Positions 25,956-34,471 are shown, counted from the stretch's first letter. The stretch: 64,000 nucleotides of DNA from Theionarchaea archaeon (GCA_018992685.1 JACVGT010000025.1:27432-91431); one strand, 5' to 3'. Notes: a model not told the origin generated them from the letters alone. Numbers and translations are program-made.

Positions 25956-26066
25956 TCACATGACGGCACCGATGGAGTCAATGAGCATGTGCCAGAAGAC
26001 ACCGTTCTGGACGAAGATGGCAAACTGGACAATGAAGGGAGCATCAGGGTTTAAATTCAATTTCTC
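25956..26066 (-). pseudogene. C-terminal fragment of a membrane-protein gene
   Basis: Encodes the last 36 residues (EKLNLNPDAPFIVQFAIF through DSIGAVM) of the protein found complete at 27981-28403, with the same stop. The rest is missing at the boundary of the duplicated block. A footprint of the duplication. Confidence 0.85.
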
Positions 26067-26092
26067 AGGATTATTGCGTGATTGTCCTATTG

Positions 26093-26473
26093 TTATGATT
26101 CCCAAAATGGGCAATACTGCCTGCTGATTGGCTTTCTGTGCAGTTTTCGCTTGATTTGTATTTTATATTTTTTCTTTTCAGTCATTCTTTCTTTCATTTG
26201 TCCTAAGGATATTAGAATAATTATAACTCCACCTACTGCAAGCGAACAATAGAAAAAGTTTATATCTGACCCTGGAAGAGGTTTCCTAAAAATGCCGTAA
26301 TAAGAAACTGAAAAACCTGCATAAATTCCACATATACAAAGAAAGAAATAATACATATCCAGAACTATCTCGTTAATTGATATCAATTTTCCCTTTGTAA
26401 AGAGAATTATGAATTTGATAAACACCAATACTAAGAGAAGGATTATTAGAATCAATGTGGGATTATGAGGCAT
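26093..26473 (-). CDS. Uncharacterised three-helix membrane protein
   Basis: 126 residues with three hydrophobic helices (about 6-27, 40-58 and 73-91) and a strongly basic C-terminal tail. Its start overlaps the end of the upstream gene by 11 bp. Last gene of a three-gene operon (27142 to 26093) that sits between the two copies of the 520-bp repeat. No family recognised. Confidence 0.6.
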   Translation of the reverse strand: MPHNPTLILIILLLVLVFIKFIILFTKGKLISINEIVLDMYYFFLCICGIYAGFSVSYYGIFRKPLPGSDINFFYCSLAVGGVIIILISLGQMKERMTEKKKYKIQIKRKLHRKPISRQYCPFWES

Positions 26474-26894
26474 TTGATTGTTCCCTCCTTTCGATGATGT
26501 GGAAATTGGAATTATTAACCAGATTTGAATATCTGAGTAATATCTTCAAATTTTCTAGTAGGATATTATCTACATACTCTAGTTCAAGCTGTATTCCCAT
26601 CCCAAACTCATTATACCATTTTTTATACTCTAGAAAAGCTCCTTTGATCTTTTCACACGTTCTATCTAGACTCTCTTCATCAAACCTTATCCTGGTTTGC
26701 TCATTCAAACAGTATTCGACATCCTTTATCAAATCTTCAATCAGAGGATACACTCTATTGATATGAGATCCAATCTTCTGCCTCATTTCAATTTTTCTTT
26801 GATGCCTAAATCTGATCTCTTCAACGGAGATTTCGATTATCAGATTTCGTAGAGCTGATAATAGTACTTTTAAGACTTCGATTACAGCATTCAT
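26463..26894 (-). CDS. Uncharacterised helical protein
   Basis: 143 residues, predicted almost entirely alpha-helical and charged, without membrane segments or cysteines. ATGA overlap with the upstream gene (26891-26894) and an 11-bp overlap with the downstream membrane gene show tight translational coupling. It may bind the membrane partner. No family recognised. Confidence 0.6.
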   Translation of the reverse strand: MNAVIEVLKVLLSALRNLIIEISVEEIRFRHQRKIEMRQKIGSHINRVYPLIEDLIKDVEYCLNEQTRIRFDEESLDRTCEKIKGAFLEYKKWYNEFGMGIQLELEYVDNILLENLKILLRYSNLVNNSNFHIIERREQSNAS

Positions 26895-27142
26895 TTCAGA
26901 CCACCTAATGCCTTTCTCTCTATTAGGAAATTGAGAACGCGAGAATAATCTCTGGGGAGTTTCATTTTAGAATATCCTATGAGATGATAATCTATTGAAA
27001 TTTCCCGAGTTTTGAAGGTTCTTGTCTTGCTTTCTATTAGAAATCTTATGATTGACAGTATATCCCCTTCATCATTATTATCGTCCTCCCTCTTCATCAA
27101 ATATGTTCTCTTCAGAGGTTTTGCATTAAATCCCGGATCCAT
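26891..27142 (-). CDS. Small winged-helix-like protein
   Basis: 83 residues. DILSIIRFLIESKTRTFKTREISIDYH followed by SRVLNFLIERKAL has the helix-turn-helix-wing spacing of small archaeal regulators, so a DNA-binding role is plausible though not certain. A TATA-like CTTAAAAGC about 27 bp upstream of 27142 supports that start. First gene of the three-gene operon. Confidence 0.5.
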   Translation of the reverse strand: MDPGFNAKPLKRTYLMKREDDNNDEGDILSIIRFLIESKTRTFKTREISIDYHLIGYSKMKLPRDYSRVLNFLIERKALGGLK

Positions 27143-27556
27143 GAGTAGAAGTTGGTTCAGCTGCTTTTAAGCTTTTGCCGAAAGGATTATAGACTGTCAA
27201 AAATAGATATAAAAGCATATAATGGTATATAATTGCGTAGAGTGTTACATAACTAATTAGACAAATATGAGTAACATGAGTTTTTCCTAGTCCTGGTTCA
27301 CTTCCACATTAATTGACATATAGCATTTTAAATTCCTTGAATGGGAAGAAGATTTAAGAATATGGCATACAGAAACTCCATTGCTCCAGTACACGAACCT
27401 GAGAATTTAGTATTACTTCAATTGGTTATTCACCTTCCAAGTAATCCAAAAAATGGAACACCAAGCATTTTCATCATGAAATCGTGTTTATCAAGTTCGA
27501 ATATTCGAGAATTTTATTGAACATACCATGTTCTCAAAAGAAGATATTCTAAATCA
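27143..27556. other. AT-rich intergenic stretch
   Basis: About 410 bases between the three-gene operon and copy 2 of the repeat. It contains TATA-like boxes at 27165-27173 and 27205-27213, and no gene I can support. Probably leftover sequence from the duplication/insertion. Confidence 0.4.
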
Positions 27557-27587
27557 AAAAATAAAAAAGGTGGCAGCATATGCTGCC
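27557..27587 (-). terminator. Hairpin plus T-tract terminator, second copy
   Basis: Same perfect palindrome (27572-27587) and T-rich tail on the minus strand as at 25550-25580. It ends the surface-protein operon. Confidence 0.7.
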
Positions 27588-27662
27588 TGCAAAATCACTG
27601 CTCAGGATCTGCCCCTAGTTCCATTATGGCCAGAGCCATACTCCTGACCACAATGTCACCGC

Positions 27663-27941
27663 TCATTGCGATCTTCTGGAGCCACTCCTTGTTCTCCTCG
27701 TATCCTGGTCATCTGACTCTGCCTCTTCAGTGTCATCAGTGCATTCCCACAGAGCTTCATGGGCCTGGACATCCTTGACCAGACGCCTGTACAACTGTGC
27801 TTCAGAGAGGATTCTCCTGAATTGTTTTACCAGCCAGATAAAGGTCTGATTCTTGTTTCCTGTGCTGAAGTGGCTCATGATCTTGCGGAACTCCTTTTCC
27901 GTGTCTTTGTCCACCACAAAACTGAGACGTTGTGTGCGCAT
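27663..27941 (-). pseudogene. Ribbon-helix-helix-like gene, copy 2, frameshifted near the C-terminus
   Basis: The first 72 or so residues match the intact copy at 25588-25917, but a 17-nt insertion after the codons for EEAE shifts the frame, so the protein ends RRTRSGSRRSQ instead of the conserved acidic/hydrophobic tail. The old C-terminal codons are still present downstream, out of frame. The DNA-binding N-terminus is intact, so a shortened protein may still work. Last gene of the operon starting at 29895. Confidence 0.65.
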
Positions 27942-27980
27942 GGTATCCCATCCATGAGTTGTATGTTGTAATCATTGGTC

Positions 27981-28403
27981 TCACATGACGGCACCGATGG
28001 AGTCAATGAGCATGTGCCAGAAGACACCGTTCTGGACGAAGATTGCGAACTGGACAATGAAAGGCGCATCAGGGTTCAAGTTCAATTTCTCGTAGACCAC
28101 GGGGATAATGACGAAAGCAACGACAGCAGAGAGGATCACCTCAGGGATGCTGACGGCTGGGTTTAGAGTTCCAGATCTGAACTGCATGATGGCTGAACTG
28201 AGTAGGACACCCACAAAGGCTCCAAGATACATGAGGACCTGGCGCAGCACAGTGAGGTAAGGGAGATCATCAAGTTCAGGTGCATCCAGTTCTTCAGTCT
28301 CCTGGTATGCAGCTGCCATGGTGCCATTATGCAGAGAGCCACCGTTGTTATTCTCCCATGCTTTTCTCACCCGTTCATTGAGATCAAAGTACTGCTTCAT
28401 CAT
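27981..28403 (-). CDS. Small three-helix membrane protein
   Basis: 140 residues. The N-terminal 50 residues are soluble (with NNNGGSLHNGTMAAAYQ), followed by three helices (about 51-70, 83-100 and 112-135). The topology and size recall phage holins, but no signature proves this. Its ATG overlaps the stop of the S-layer-like gene (ATGA), so the two are made together. A C-terminal fragment of this gene is duplicated at 25956-26066. Confidence 0.65.
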   Translation of the reverse strand: MMKQYFDLNERVRKAWENNNGGSLHNGTMAAAYQETEELDAPELDDLPYLTVLRQVLMYLGAFVGVLLSSAIMQFRSGTLNPAVSIPEVILSAVVAFVIIPVVYEKLNLNPDAPFIVQFAIFVQNGVFWHMLIDSIGAVM

Positions 28404-29218
28404 AGAGATTCCTCCACAGTAATCTCTGACTCCTGAATTAAACCGTCCTCATTGAGATCCTTCCAGCGCAGTAACACCATTCGGCAGTCTTCATAGTCTT
28501 TCCAGGTATCAGGGTTGGCCACAAAGATGGATCCAGCTAGTGTCCCCTGCCACCCGTAGCCCCAGACCATCAGGATGTTCCGCCCTCTGTATTCTCTTAA
28601 GTAGACAATGCAGATGTCTTCTGCAGGGTATTTCTCCAGATCCAGGTAGATGGACTTTGACTCAGCATTGATCTTGAAGGACTCGTTGATGTTGTACTCA
28701 TAGGTTATTCTCAGTAGCTTTCCCAGTTCAACAGCCAATTCGTTTACTGCAGGTCCTCCCACAACAATGAGGTTCCCCGTGTCATGTTCCTCGTCAGTCA
28801 GCAGCATGTCAGTTCGACTTTCCGGGTTCTGCTGGCACCCACCCCAAGCCAATGCATACGAGATATTGGCTGCACCCAGGACATCGGGAGTTTCAGCCTT
28901 TTCTCCCACGATCAGGTAAGAATTCTTGCGGAAGAGTGTGGCCAGCGTGTGAAAGGTTTCTCTCAAGTGGTCAGTATTGTCAACATCGATAATGTCAGGT
29001 TCGTAATCAGTCTCAGGTTCATCCTCTTCAGCACTGTAGACTGCAGGTGCCGGAATAGGTGATTGCTGTAACTCAGAAAACAAGGTAGCAGGATCTACGG
29101 TCACCGTGATGTGACCAGGTACACCAGGATCTCCCACAGCTACCAACACAACAACTGAATTGACCCCGGACATGACCACTACAAGAACCAGGACTAGAGA
29201 AATCATTCTGTCATCCAT
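28400..29218 (-). CDS. Secreted S-layer-domain-like protein
   Basis: 272 residues with an N-terminal export signal (MISLVLVLVVVMSGVNSVVVLVAVG). The region NLIVVGGPAVNELAVELG, followed by KSIYLDLEKYPAEDICIVYL and WGYGWQGTLAGSIFV, resembles the duplicated domain of archaeal S-layer proteins (VGGPxxN motif). The C-terminus DLNEDGLIQESEI is an EF-hand/dockerin-like calcium loop. It probably sits outside the cell, held by calcium. It lies 20 bp after the heptad-repeat gene and overlaps the membrane-protein gene. Confidence 0.7.
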   Translation of the reverse strand: MDDRMISLVLVLVVVMSGVNSVVVLVAVGDPGVPGHITVTVDPATLFSELQQSPIPAPAVYSAEEDEPETDYEPDIIDVDNTDHLRETFHTLATLFRKNSYLIVGEKAETPDVLGAANISYALAWGGCQQNPESRTDMLLTDEEHDTGNLIVVGGPAVNELAVELGKLLRITYEYNINESFKINAESKSIYLDLEKYPAEDICIVYLREYRGRNILMVWGYGWQGTLAGSIFVANPDTWKDYEDCRMVLLRWKDLNEDGLIQESEITVEESL

Positions 29219-29238
29219 GTACTATCACCCCAGAAGAA

Positions 29239-29895
29239 TTAAGGGACTAGCCCCGAATCGCGCACCAGTCCGGAGGCATCTCTGACAAGGCCTGAAGCAT
29301 CTCGTACGAGACCAGAAGCCTGGCCTGCCAGTAGTATAACGTCTTCAGTCTCTGCGTAGGCTACCTGGTTCTCCAGTTGTCCCGCTCTCTTTTCGATCTC
29401 ATCTGCTCTCTTGATTTGCGATTCAATTTTCTCTGTAGAATTACCTCTCACCAGTCCTGAGGCATTGCGTACCAGACTGGATGCATCCCTCACGAGACCG
29501 GAGGCATCTTTTACCAGACTGGATACGTCCTGTACCAATGCTGAGGGATCTGCAGTCTCTGCCAACGTAATAACACGTCTCACATACCGTGAAAATTGGA
29601 CAGTCCCTTTTGATAGATTCTGGACAGTCTCAGTCAATCTCCGGTAAGAACAAGCAGTCTCATCATCTGTGACCAGTCTGGATGAATCTCTCACGAGACC
29701 TGAGGCATCCCTCACTAATCCAGAGGCATCCCGAACCAATCCAGAGGCATTCCTTACAAGCCCAGATGCGGAAGGTCTTACCTTTCCGCAGTCCAGAGCG
29801 GCAGTACTTTCACGTACTGCTTCATCGAGCTCCAGGATAGCATTATCTGTATCCTGGACAGTCCTAATTTCAATTACGACTATATCCGTTCGCAT
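29239..29895 (-). CDS. Protein built from ASGLVRD heptad repeats
   Basis: 218 residues. Three blocks of tandem seven-residue units with consensus ASGLVRD lie at about residues 43-77, 118-151 and 193-216, some 13 units in all (variants SSRLVTD, PSALVQD, VSSLVKD, ASSLVRN). They are separated by charged helical spacers (about 78-117 and 152-192). There is no signal peptide. The units are 21-bp repeats in the DNA with many silent differences, so protein selection is likely. Heptad spacing with paired L-V suggests an extended coiled structure or a binding lattice. First gene of the operon; the start has GGAAGGT upstream and a TATA box at about 29980-29991. Confidence 0.75.
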   Translation of the reverse strand: MRTDIVVIEIRTVQDTDNAILELDEAVRESTAALDCGKVRPSASGLVRNASGLVRDASGLVRDASGLVRDSSRLVTDDETACSYRRLTETVQNLSKGTVQFSRYVRRVITLAETADPSALVQDVSSLVKDASGLVRDASSLVRNASGLVRGNSTEKIESQIKRADEIEKRAGQLENQVAYAETEDVILLAGQASGLVRDASGLVRDASGLVRDSGLVP

Positions 29896-29979
29896 TTTAA
29901 TACCTTCCTTTTTTTTCTCAAAGGAAAGTCCTTCACCCTCTAGATTTTCGGAATGGTTATCGTTCCGTCAAAAAATATA

Positions 29980-29991
29980 CCCTATATAAAT
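29980..29991 (-). promoter_or_regulatory. TATA box of the heptad-repeat operon
   Basis: The minus strand reads ATTTATATAG about 90 bp upstream of the ATG at 29895, predicting a leader of about 65 nt with GGAAGGT as ribosome-binding site. Confidence 0.5.
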
Positions 29992-30393
29992 GTTTCGGCC
30001 ATTTAAAAGCTTTAAAACAGAAATGCAATCTGTCAGTGTAACGATTTCAGAATGATGACGGAAGAAGTGGACAGTATTCGATAAGAAAAATAGCAAGAAT
30101 ACCCACTTCTACAGAGATGGTAAGATTTGCTTCACTTTCGAGAATTTCTTGAATTTTTCGCAAAAGTAGAATTTTCTTCTTTTTCTGCAGGTTGCTCTGT
30201 CCAGAATTCCTGTGAAACAGCATCATCAAGTACTCTTGAAGTGATTTGAGTACCAATATCTTTATATGAAAAGAAGAAAACAATATACACCCGATTCAGA
30301 AGAGATTTAAAATGGAATTTTCCCCTATTTTCTTCTACATTATTGCCACATTTTTTAGAGTTGCACAATCGTACAATTTCTATGGTTATTCAT
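29992..30393. other. AT-rich stretch with two overlapping short frames, no gene assigned
   Basis: On the minus strand, frames at 30132-30368 (78 codons) and 30047-30283 (78 codons) overlap and could be one frameshifted gene; the second ends in a hydrophobic helix. Neither has a ribosome-binding site or recognisable family, so I do not call a gene. Confidence 0.35.
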
Positions 30394-32031
30394 CTAAAAA
30401 AAGTCGTTCAAACTCAATTGTTTCTCTTTATGTATTCTGAGGTCCCGCCTTGTAGGAATAGCTGATGGAATACATAAGAAGTAAATCTCTCTTCTTCTTT
30501 TTGCATTTCCAGTGTATACTAACCAATTCATTAACGTTCTAGTATTTTCTGGAATTGAAGAATCACCATACACTCTCAGACCCGCTCGTTTTCTTTCTTC
30601 TTGAATCAGATGCTGTATTTTCTTAGGATTCAAACCTTTGTCCTCAGAGAGATTATCATAAATAGTTCTGTATAACTTCACCGTTTTCAGTGCCTGTTCA
30701 TGAAAGATCTTTTTCTTTGTGAATTCATCGGAATCTGCGAATATGCTCCCCAAGTCGGTAATCCTCACATAACTCATAAAAGGAGATTCTGTGAATCCTA
30801 ACGTATCCGAACATTTCCGTTCATGGTGAATATTTTCTTTATGTAGAGTGTTCTTTAGAGTATCAATTGTCGTCAATCCCCCATGATAAGCTACTGCTTC
30901 AACAAATCTGACAATTGGGAGCGCGTCTGCATTAGGTACATAAGGCATCTTCGTTGGAGAGACACCTTCAGTTTCTTTAGGTTTCACTCTCAATCCAAAA
31001 TCGAATGCTGTTTCTTTTTCAGCAAAATCTTTGTAAATATCCGGACCGATTCTTCTACTTCTGAATTTCAGGGGAAATCCATATCTTGACGTTCCTGTAG
31101 AATCATCCTTCTTCAGGACATTAATTTGAGAAAGTTTCTCAAGAGCGTCTTTTATCCATTCACTATTTAGATCATTTCCTGAAATTGTCAAAGGTTTCAA
31201 ACTCCTTATTCTTTCCATTAGTTCTTCACGAGATAAATACAAGAATTCTTCTTTCCTATATTCTCCTCTTTCAACTAAGGACTCCAAACAGGGAATGATC
31301 ATTTCCAGTATAAATTTCATTGTATATTCTACAGCTGGTGGTTTTTGTGAAACAAAATACGTTTTCTTACCAAGTAGTAATATTCTCTCTGAATAAAAGT
31401 TTCGCTGTTGGCTAATAAGAGGACAAAGAATCTCACCCCTTACATGATTGATGTAAAGACCATCCTTGTTCCGTTTATCTTTAGTACAAAAATACCATAG
31501 GCTGAAATCATGAGGAGAATTTTTGAGAAAATCTAACTGCTGATAGTTTCTTTCTAGGAATTCAATTACACTGCCATAATCGTGTTCACTCACAATCAGC
31601 CAGACTTCGTGTCTATCGAATTCTTTCATTTCCTGGAAATATTTTTTCAAGTCACTTAGTCTATTTAGCATATTTGCTTCGAAATCAGCAGAATTTCTGT
31701 TTGGTAATGACGACTTTATCTCTATGAGAATCCCCTTTCTTCTTGAACCGTATGCAAAAGTAAGATCCGGGGTTTTTGGATCTTCATCTTCATTCATAGG
31801 ATTGATTTTAATACTTTCCCCTAAGAAAGAAATTTCATCATCCATAGAACTAAGTTTAGGTATTTCTTCTGCTAACATTTCTGAAATCATAACACAGTAC
31901 TCATAATCTGTACATTTCTTTCTTATTTCATTTTCTCTTTTTTTTATTACTTTTTGTAACTCTCCCTCATCAAGTTCATTTTCTCTTCCTTTTTGATCCT
32001 CATCATCATTTGTTTTCATTAAATCACTCAT
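30394..32031 (-). CDS. Protein with PD-(D/E)XK nuclease signature, second gene of a two-gene operon
   Basis: 545 residues. Residues about 87-108 contain P88-D89-L-T-F, then a strand ILIE104-I-K106-S; the D...ExK spacing is that of PD-(D/E)XK nucleases. The stretch before it (residues 40-80) holds the expected first helix with acidic residues. The rest is a long helical region with no family I recognise. No membrane segment. The start overlaps the stop of the upstream gene by 8 bp. AT-rich, like many archaeal defence genes. A restriction or defence nuclease is the most likely role, but this is inferred from the signature and context only. Confidence 0.65.
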   Translation of the reverse strand: MSDLMKTNDDEDQKGRENELDEGELQKVIKKRENEIRKKCTDYEYCVMISEMLAEEIPKLSSMDDEISFLGESIKINPMNEDEDPKTPDLTFAYGSRRKGILIEIKSSLPNRNSADFEANMLNRLSDLKKYFQEMKEFDRHEVWLIVSEHDYGSVIEFLERNYQQLDFLKNSPHDFSLWYFCTKDKRNKDGLYINHVRGEILCPLISQQRNFYSERILLLGKKTYFVSQKPPAVEYTMKFILEMIIPCLESLVERGEYRKEEFLYLSREELMERIRSLKPLTISGNDLNSEWIKDALEKLSQINVLKKDDSTGTSRYGFPLKFRSRRIGPDIYKDFAEKETAFDFGLRVKPKETEGVSPTKMPYVPNADALPIVRFVEAVAYHGGLTTIDTLKNTLHKENIHHERKCSDTLGFTESPFMSYVRITDLGSIFADSDEFTKKKIFHEQALKTVKLYRTIYDNLSEDKGLNPKKIQHLIQEERKRAGLRVYGDSSIPENTRTLMNWLVYTGNAKRRREIYFLCIPSAIPTRRDLRIHKEKQLSLNDFF

Positions 32032-33142
32032 CGAGAAGAGATATTTCGGCTACTCCTATTGCCATTTGGATTTCTTCAACGATGTCAGAAAGAGATGAAG
32101 GGGAACATCTTGTTTGAGGGACAATTGCGATTTTGTTGTTTAAAGCATTGATAGAAAAAGTTGAGTAGTCTTTGAAATCAACCACATTAGCTGAAAAATA
32201 TGGATTTGAAGACTGATTGATGGTATAAGATAAGAATTTCATTTTCTCAAGAACGAAGGTCAATCTCTCTAACTGTGACTCATTTAAATCATTCTTGAAT
32301 TTCAATACAATGGGAGATAATTCAATTTGCTTTTTTTGATTGTTGTAACGTCTTTCTCTGTTAAGATAAGACTTGTTTGTCTTTGCAAATGTCTCGATAC
32401 AATTCCTCAAAACGTCGGCCCAGAAATAATCCAGCGCTCCGGAATACAGAGTAAATGATTTGTCTTTTCTCTTATATCTAAATCTCATAATTGTCTCTCC
32501 TCCCTTCCCAGAACAATCTATGATTATCCTATTAATGACTTTCCCGTAAAGCTCATTTTCTATTCCTTTTCTGAATTCAGAATAATTCTTATCGGCAGAT
32601 TTGCCCCTCAATTGAACTGATGAATATTGCGATTTATTTTTCAACGGGTCGTAAATTACACTTTGAACTTCAGTAACATAGATTTCGCCATAAATTTCTT
32701 TGAGTCTGTCAATCATCTCAATAATACCTTTGTTGTCCAAATGAACTCTATACAAATAAGGATATGAATATTCTATCCATTTCAGAAGAGTTACAGACAA
32801 GGAATTCTTCAGGATTTCATCACTTAGAAACATATAAAAGTTTTTCTTGATTCTTACTACCAATGAAATAGATGCTACTTCCTTTTCGGTGTTCACGACT
32901 ATGAGTGAATAAATGTCATTCGAAATTTTGCTAGACGCTATTCTAAATGTTTTTCTATTTGAAATATTCTGCCAGTTTTCTATGTCGTATTTCGAAAAGC
33001 AGAAAAAGAATTTCAATCCCGTTCTGGTATTGTTGACAAAGTTTTCATTGAAAAACGATTTCAATTCATCAAAATTAGCTATATTCTCAATTTCATTCTG
33101 GAATTCTCTTATCAAGGAGCCTGGTGTTGCAGGTACTAACAT
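32024..33142 (-). CDS. Uncharacterised protein, first gene of the nuclease operon
   Basis: 372 residues, mixed alpha/beta and soluble, with many Lys, Asn and Ile residues. No catalytic motif or family recognised. It overlaps the nuclease-signature gene by 8 bp, so the two are produced together and probably act together, for instance as sensor/specificity and effector subunits; this is inference. The start has GAGGTGAG upstream of the ATG at 33142. Confidence 0.65.
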   Translation of the reverse strand: MLVPATPGSLIREFQNEIENIANFDELKSFFNENFVNNTRTGLKFFFCFSKYDIENWQNISNRKTFRIASSKISNDIYSLIVVNTEKEVASISLVVRIKKNFYMFLSDEILKNSLSVTLLKWIEYSYPYLYRVHLDNKGIIEMIDRLKEIYGEIYVTEVQSVIYDPLKNKSQYSSVQLRGKSADKNYSEFRKGIENELYGKVINRIIIDCSGKGGETIMRFRYKRKDKSFTLYSGALDYFWADVLRNCIETFAKTNKSYLNRERRYNNQKKQIELSPIVLKFKNDLNESQLERLTFVLEKMKFLSYTINQSSNPYFSANVVDFKDYSTFSINALNNKIAIVPQTRCSPSSLSDIVEEIQMAIGVAEISLLDE

Positions 33143-33649
33143 TCTATTCTCACCTCTTTATGTAATGAAGATGTCTCTATTATTAAGCTTTTTGGAATTC
33201 TTTCATCCATACTATCAGCTTCATGGATATCCCTCCGAGAATCATGCCCTCTTTTGGTCTTTTTTCTTTATAACCTTATCTACTACTAACTCCTATCACG
33301 ATATCACCTCCTTTCTTTGCTCCTATGACCAGTACAACCACCACTGTTTCCTGGTGAAGAGCTCCCGTGAATGCCACGCACTGAATGTGGTGAGCTGCCT
33401 CCCTGCCACCTGTCGCGTTGTTGAAATGGAGAATCACTTATTGATATTCGTTAATACGGTGTCCGTAGCTGTCCTGCAGAAGTTGATGATCCTGATGATG
33501 AGCATGAAGACCTCAGGACTACTGGATGACTTGAGGTATGCATCAGTGTTGGAAGTGGCTCACCAACCTGTACGATTGGGATCTCCTGCAGAAGAGGATA
33601 GGAACAATAGAAAAGAACGTACTGATTGAAATACAGGAACCTGACTTCA
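33143..33649. other. Degenerate stretch downstream of a broken transposase
   Basis: About 500 bases holding the promoter region of the nuclease operon and sequence that continues in frame from the transposase remnant without any recognisable DDE motif. Higher GC in 33300-33450 than around it suggests a foreign scrap. No gene supported. Confidence 0.4.
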
Positions 33650-33933
33650 TGGATCCTCCTCCATAACGTGGTGTAATCTGCAGATGTCAATCCTTCTATA
33701 TACTGCGACAACTTTTCTAAAATGCCTTCTAACTGTCTATAGGGTACATTGAATACTGTTTTCATCAGGACAGTATATGCTATGAATGACTGGGGAAATG
33801 CAAAAGGGCTACCTCGTTTATTCACATTCATCGTTTGGAGTTCTTCATTCCAATGTTCAATAAAATCCATTGTTAAGTAAAATTCTCCTCTTCTTACCAG
33901 TTTCTTGTTATATTCTTTCCAATTTCTGGTCAT
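33650..33933 (-). pseudogene. Transposase remnant (IS5-like N-terminal part)
   Basis: The first 95 or so residues (NWKEYNKKLVRRGEF, VPYRQLEGILEKLSQYIEG, DYTTLWRRIHEV) match the N-terminal region of IS5-group DDE transposases. After that the frame continues to 33451 but loses all family features, and no catalytic D, D or E block is present. A dead insertion sequence; inverted repeats could not be defined. Confidence 0.65.
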
Positions 33934-34033
33934 GAAACCGTCTGGTTTCCCTATGGTTCAAATCTTTCCATTGGTTTATACTTCAAATGAGGCATTTGAA
34001 TGGTAAATTGTACAACACAGCAGATTTGTCGAG

Positions 34034-34471
34034 TCACTGTAATTGAAGAGTTTTCAATTCAATCTTGGTTCCTTTTTTCCATAAATCCTTTCTCATAGCA
34101 ATTGCAACTTCCATGAAAGTAGATTCGGAGGGTTGATTTATGAATTGCTTGAACTTTCTTAGGACGTCGTCGGAAGCATAGAGAACAGAGTTGTAATAGA
34201 ATTCCGTCAACCTCACCATGGCATATTCTTTGATTTCTTCTTCATTTTTCAGATGCGGTATTTTGGGGTCTTCGATATGAAAGTGACTTACATTTTCCGG
34301 TTTCAGAACACAACGCATGAACACAAGGGTAGAACGATACTTATTCTCGTTGAGATTTTGAATTCTCAATTCAGTTTCTCTCTTTTGACTCCAAAGATGT
34401 TGAAGGTAACTCCCAGCAATACCTCCAATTCCCAACAAGCCGAAAACCGAGATTATTGTTTGAATGTCCAT
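34034..34471 (-). CDS. Uncharacterised protein with one N-terminal membrane helix
   Basis: 145 residues. A signal-anchor (IISVFGLLGIGGIAGSYL, residues about 6-23) is followed by a charged helical domain facing the cytoplasm by the positive-inside rule. A TATA-like CTTAAATATTC about 25 bp upstream predicts a leaderless mRNA. No family recognised. It lies between the transposase remnant and the RHS gene and is divergent from the latter. Confidence 0.6.
   Translation of the reverse strand: MDIQTIISVFGLLGIGGIAGSYLQHLWSQKRETELRIQNLNENKYRSTLVFMRCVLKPENVSHFHIEDPKIPHLKNEEEIKEYAMVRLTEFYYNSVLYASDDVLRKFKQFINQPSESTFMEVAIAMRKDLWKKGTKIELKTLQLQ

Larger units (their letters stand above)
25550..26066. repeat. 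Direct repeat of about 520 bp, copy 1
   Basis: Matches 27557-28091 at over 90 percent identity by eye, in the same orientation. It contains a terminator, an intact small DNA-binding gene and the last 36 codons of a membrane-protein gene. The complete membrane gene is next to copy 2, so copy 1 is the derived one. A 17-nt insertion in copy 2 is the main length difference. Confidence 0.92.
27557..28091. repeat. Direct repeat of about 520 bp, copy 2
   Basis: Partner of 25550-26066. It is continuous with the complete membrane-protein gene, so it is the ancestral location. Carries a 17-nt insertion relative to copy 1 inside the DNA-binding gene. Confidence 0.92.

Noticed and set aside
27981..28403. 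Firm call of a phage holin
   Set aside because: Size and three helices fit, but there is no lysis gene or sequence signature; kept as an unknown membrane protein.
29411..29989. Plus-strand ORFs with TRPEASLTNPEAS-like repeats
   Set aside because: They are the antisense reading of the 21-bp heptad repeats; the minus-strand gene has a promoter, ribosome-binding site and operon neighbours.
32913..33629. Plus-strand ORF of 238 codons
   Set aside because: It lies antisense to the start of the 372-residue protein and to the transposase remnant, has no ribosome-binding site, and its sequence is low-complexity.
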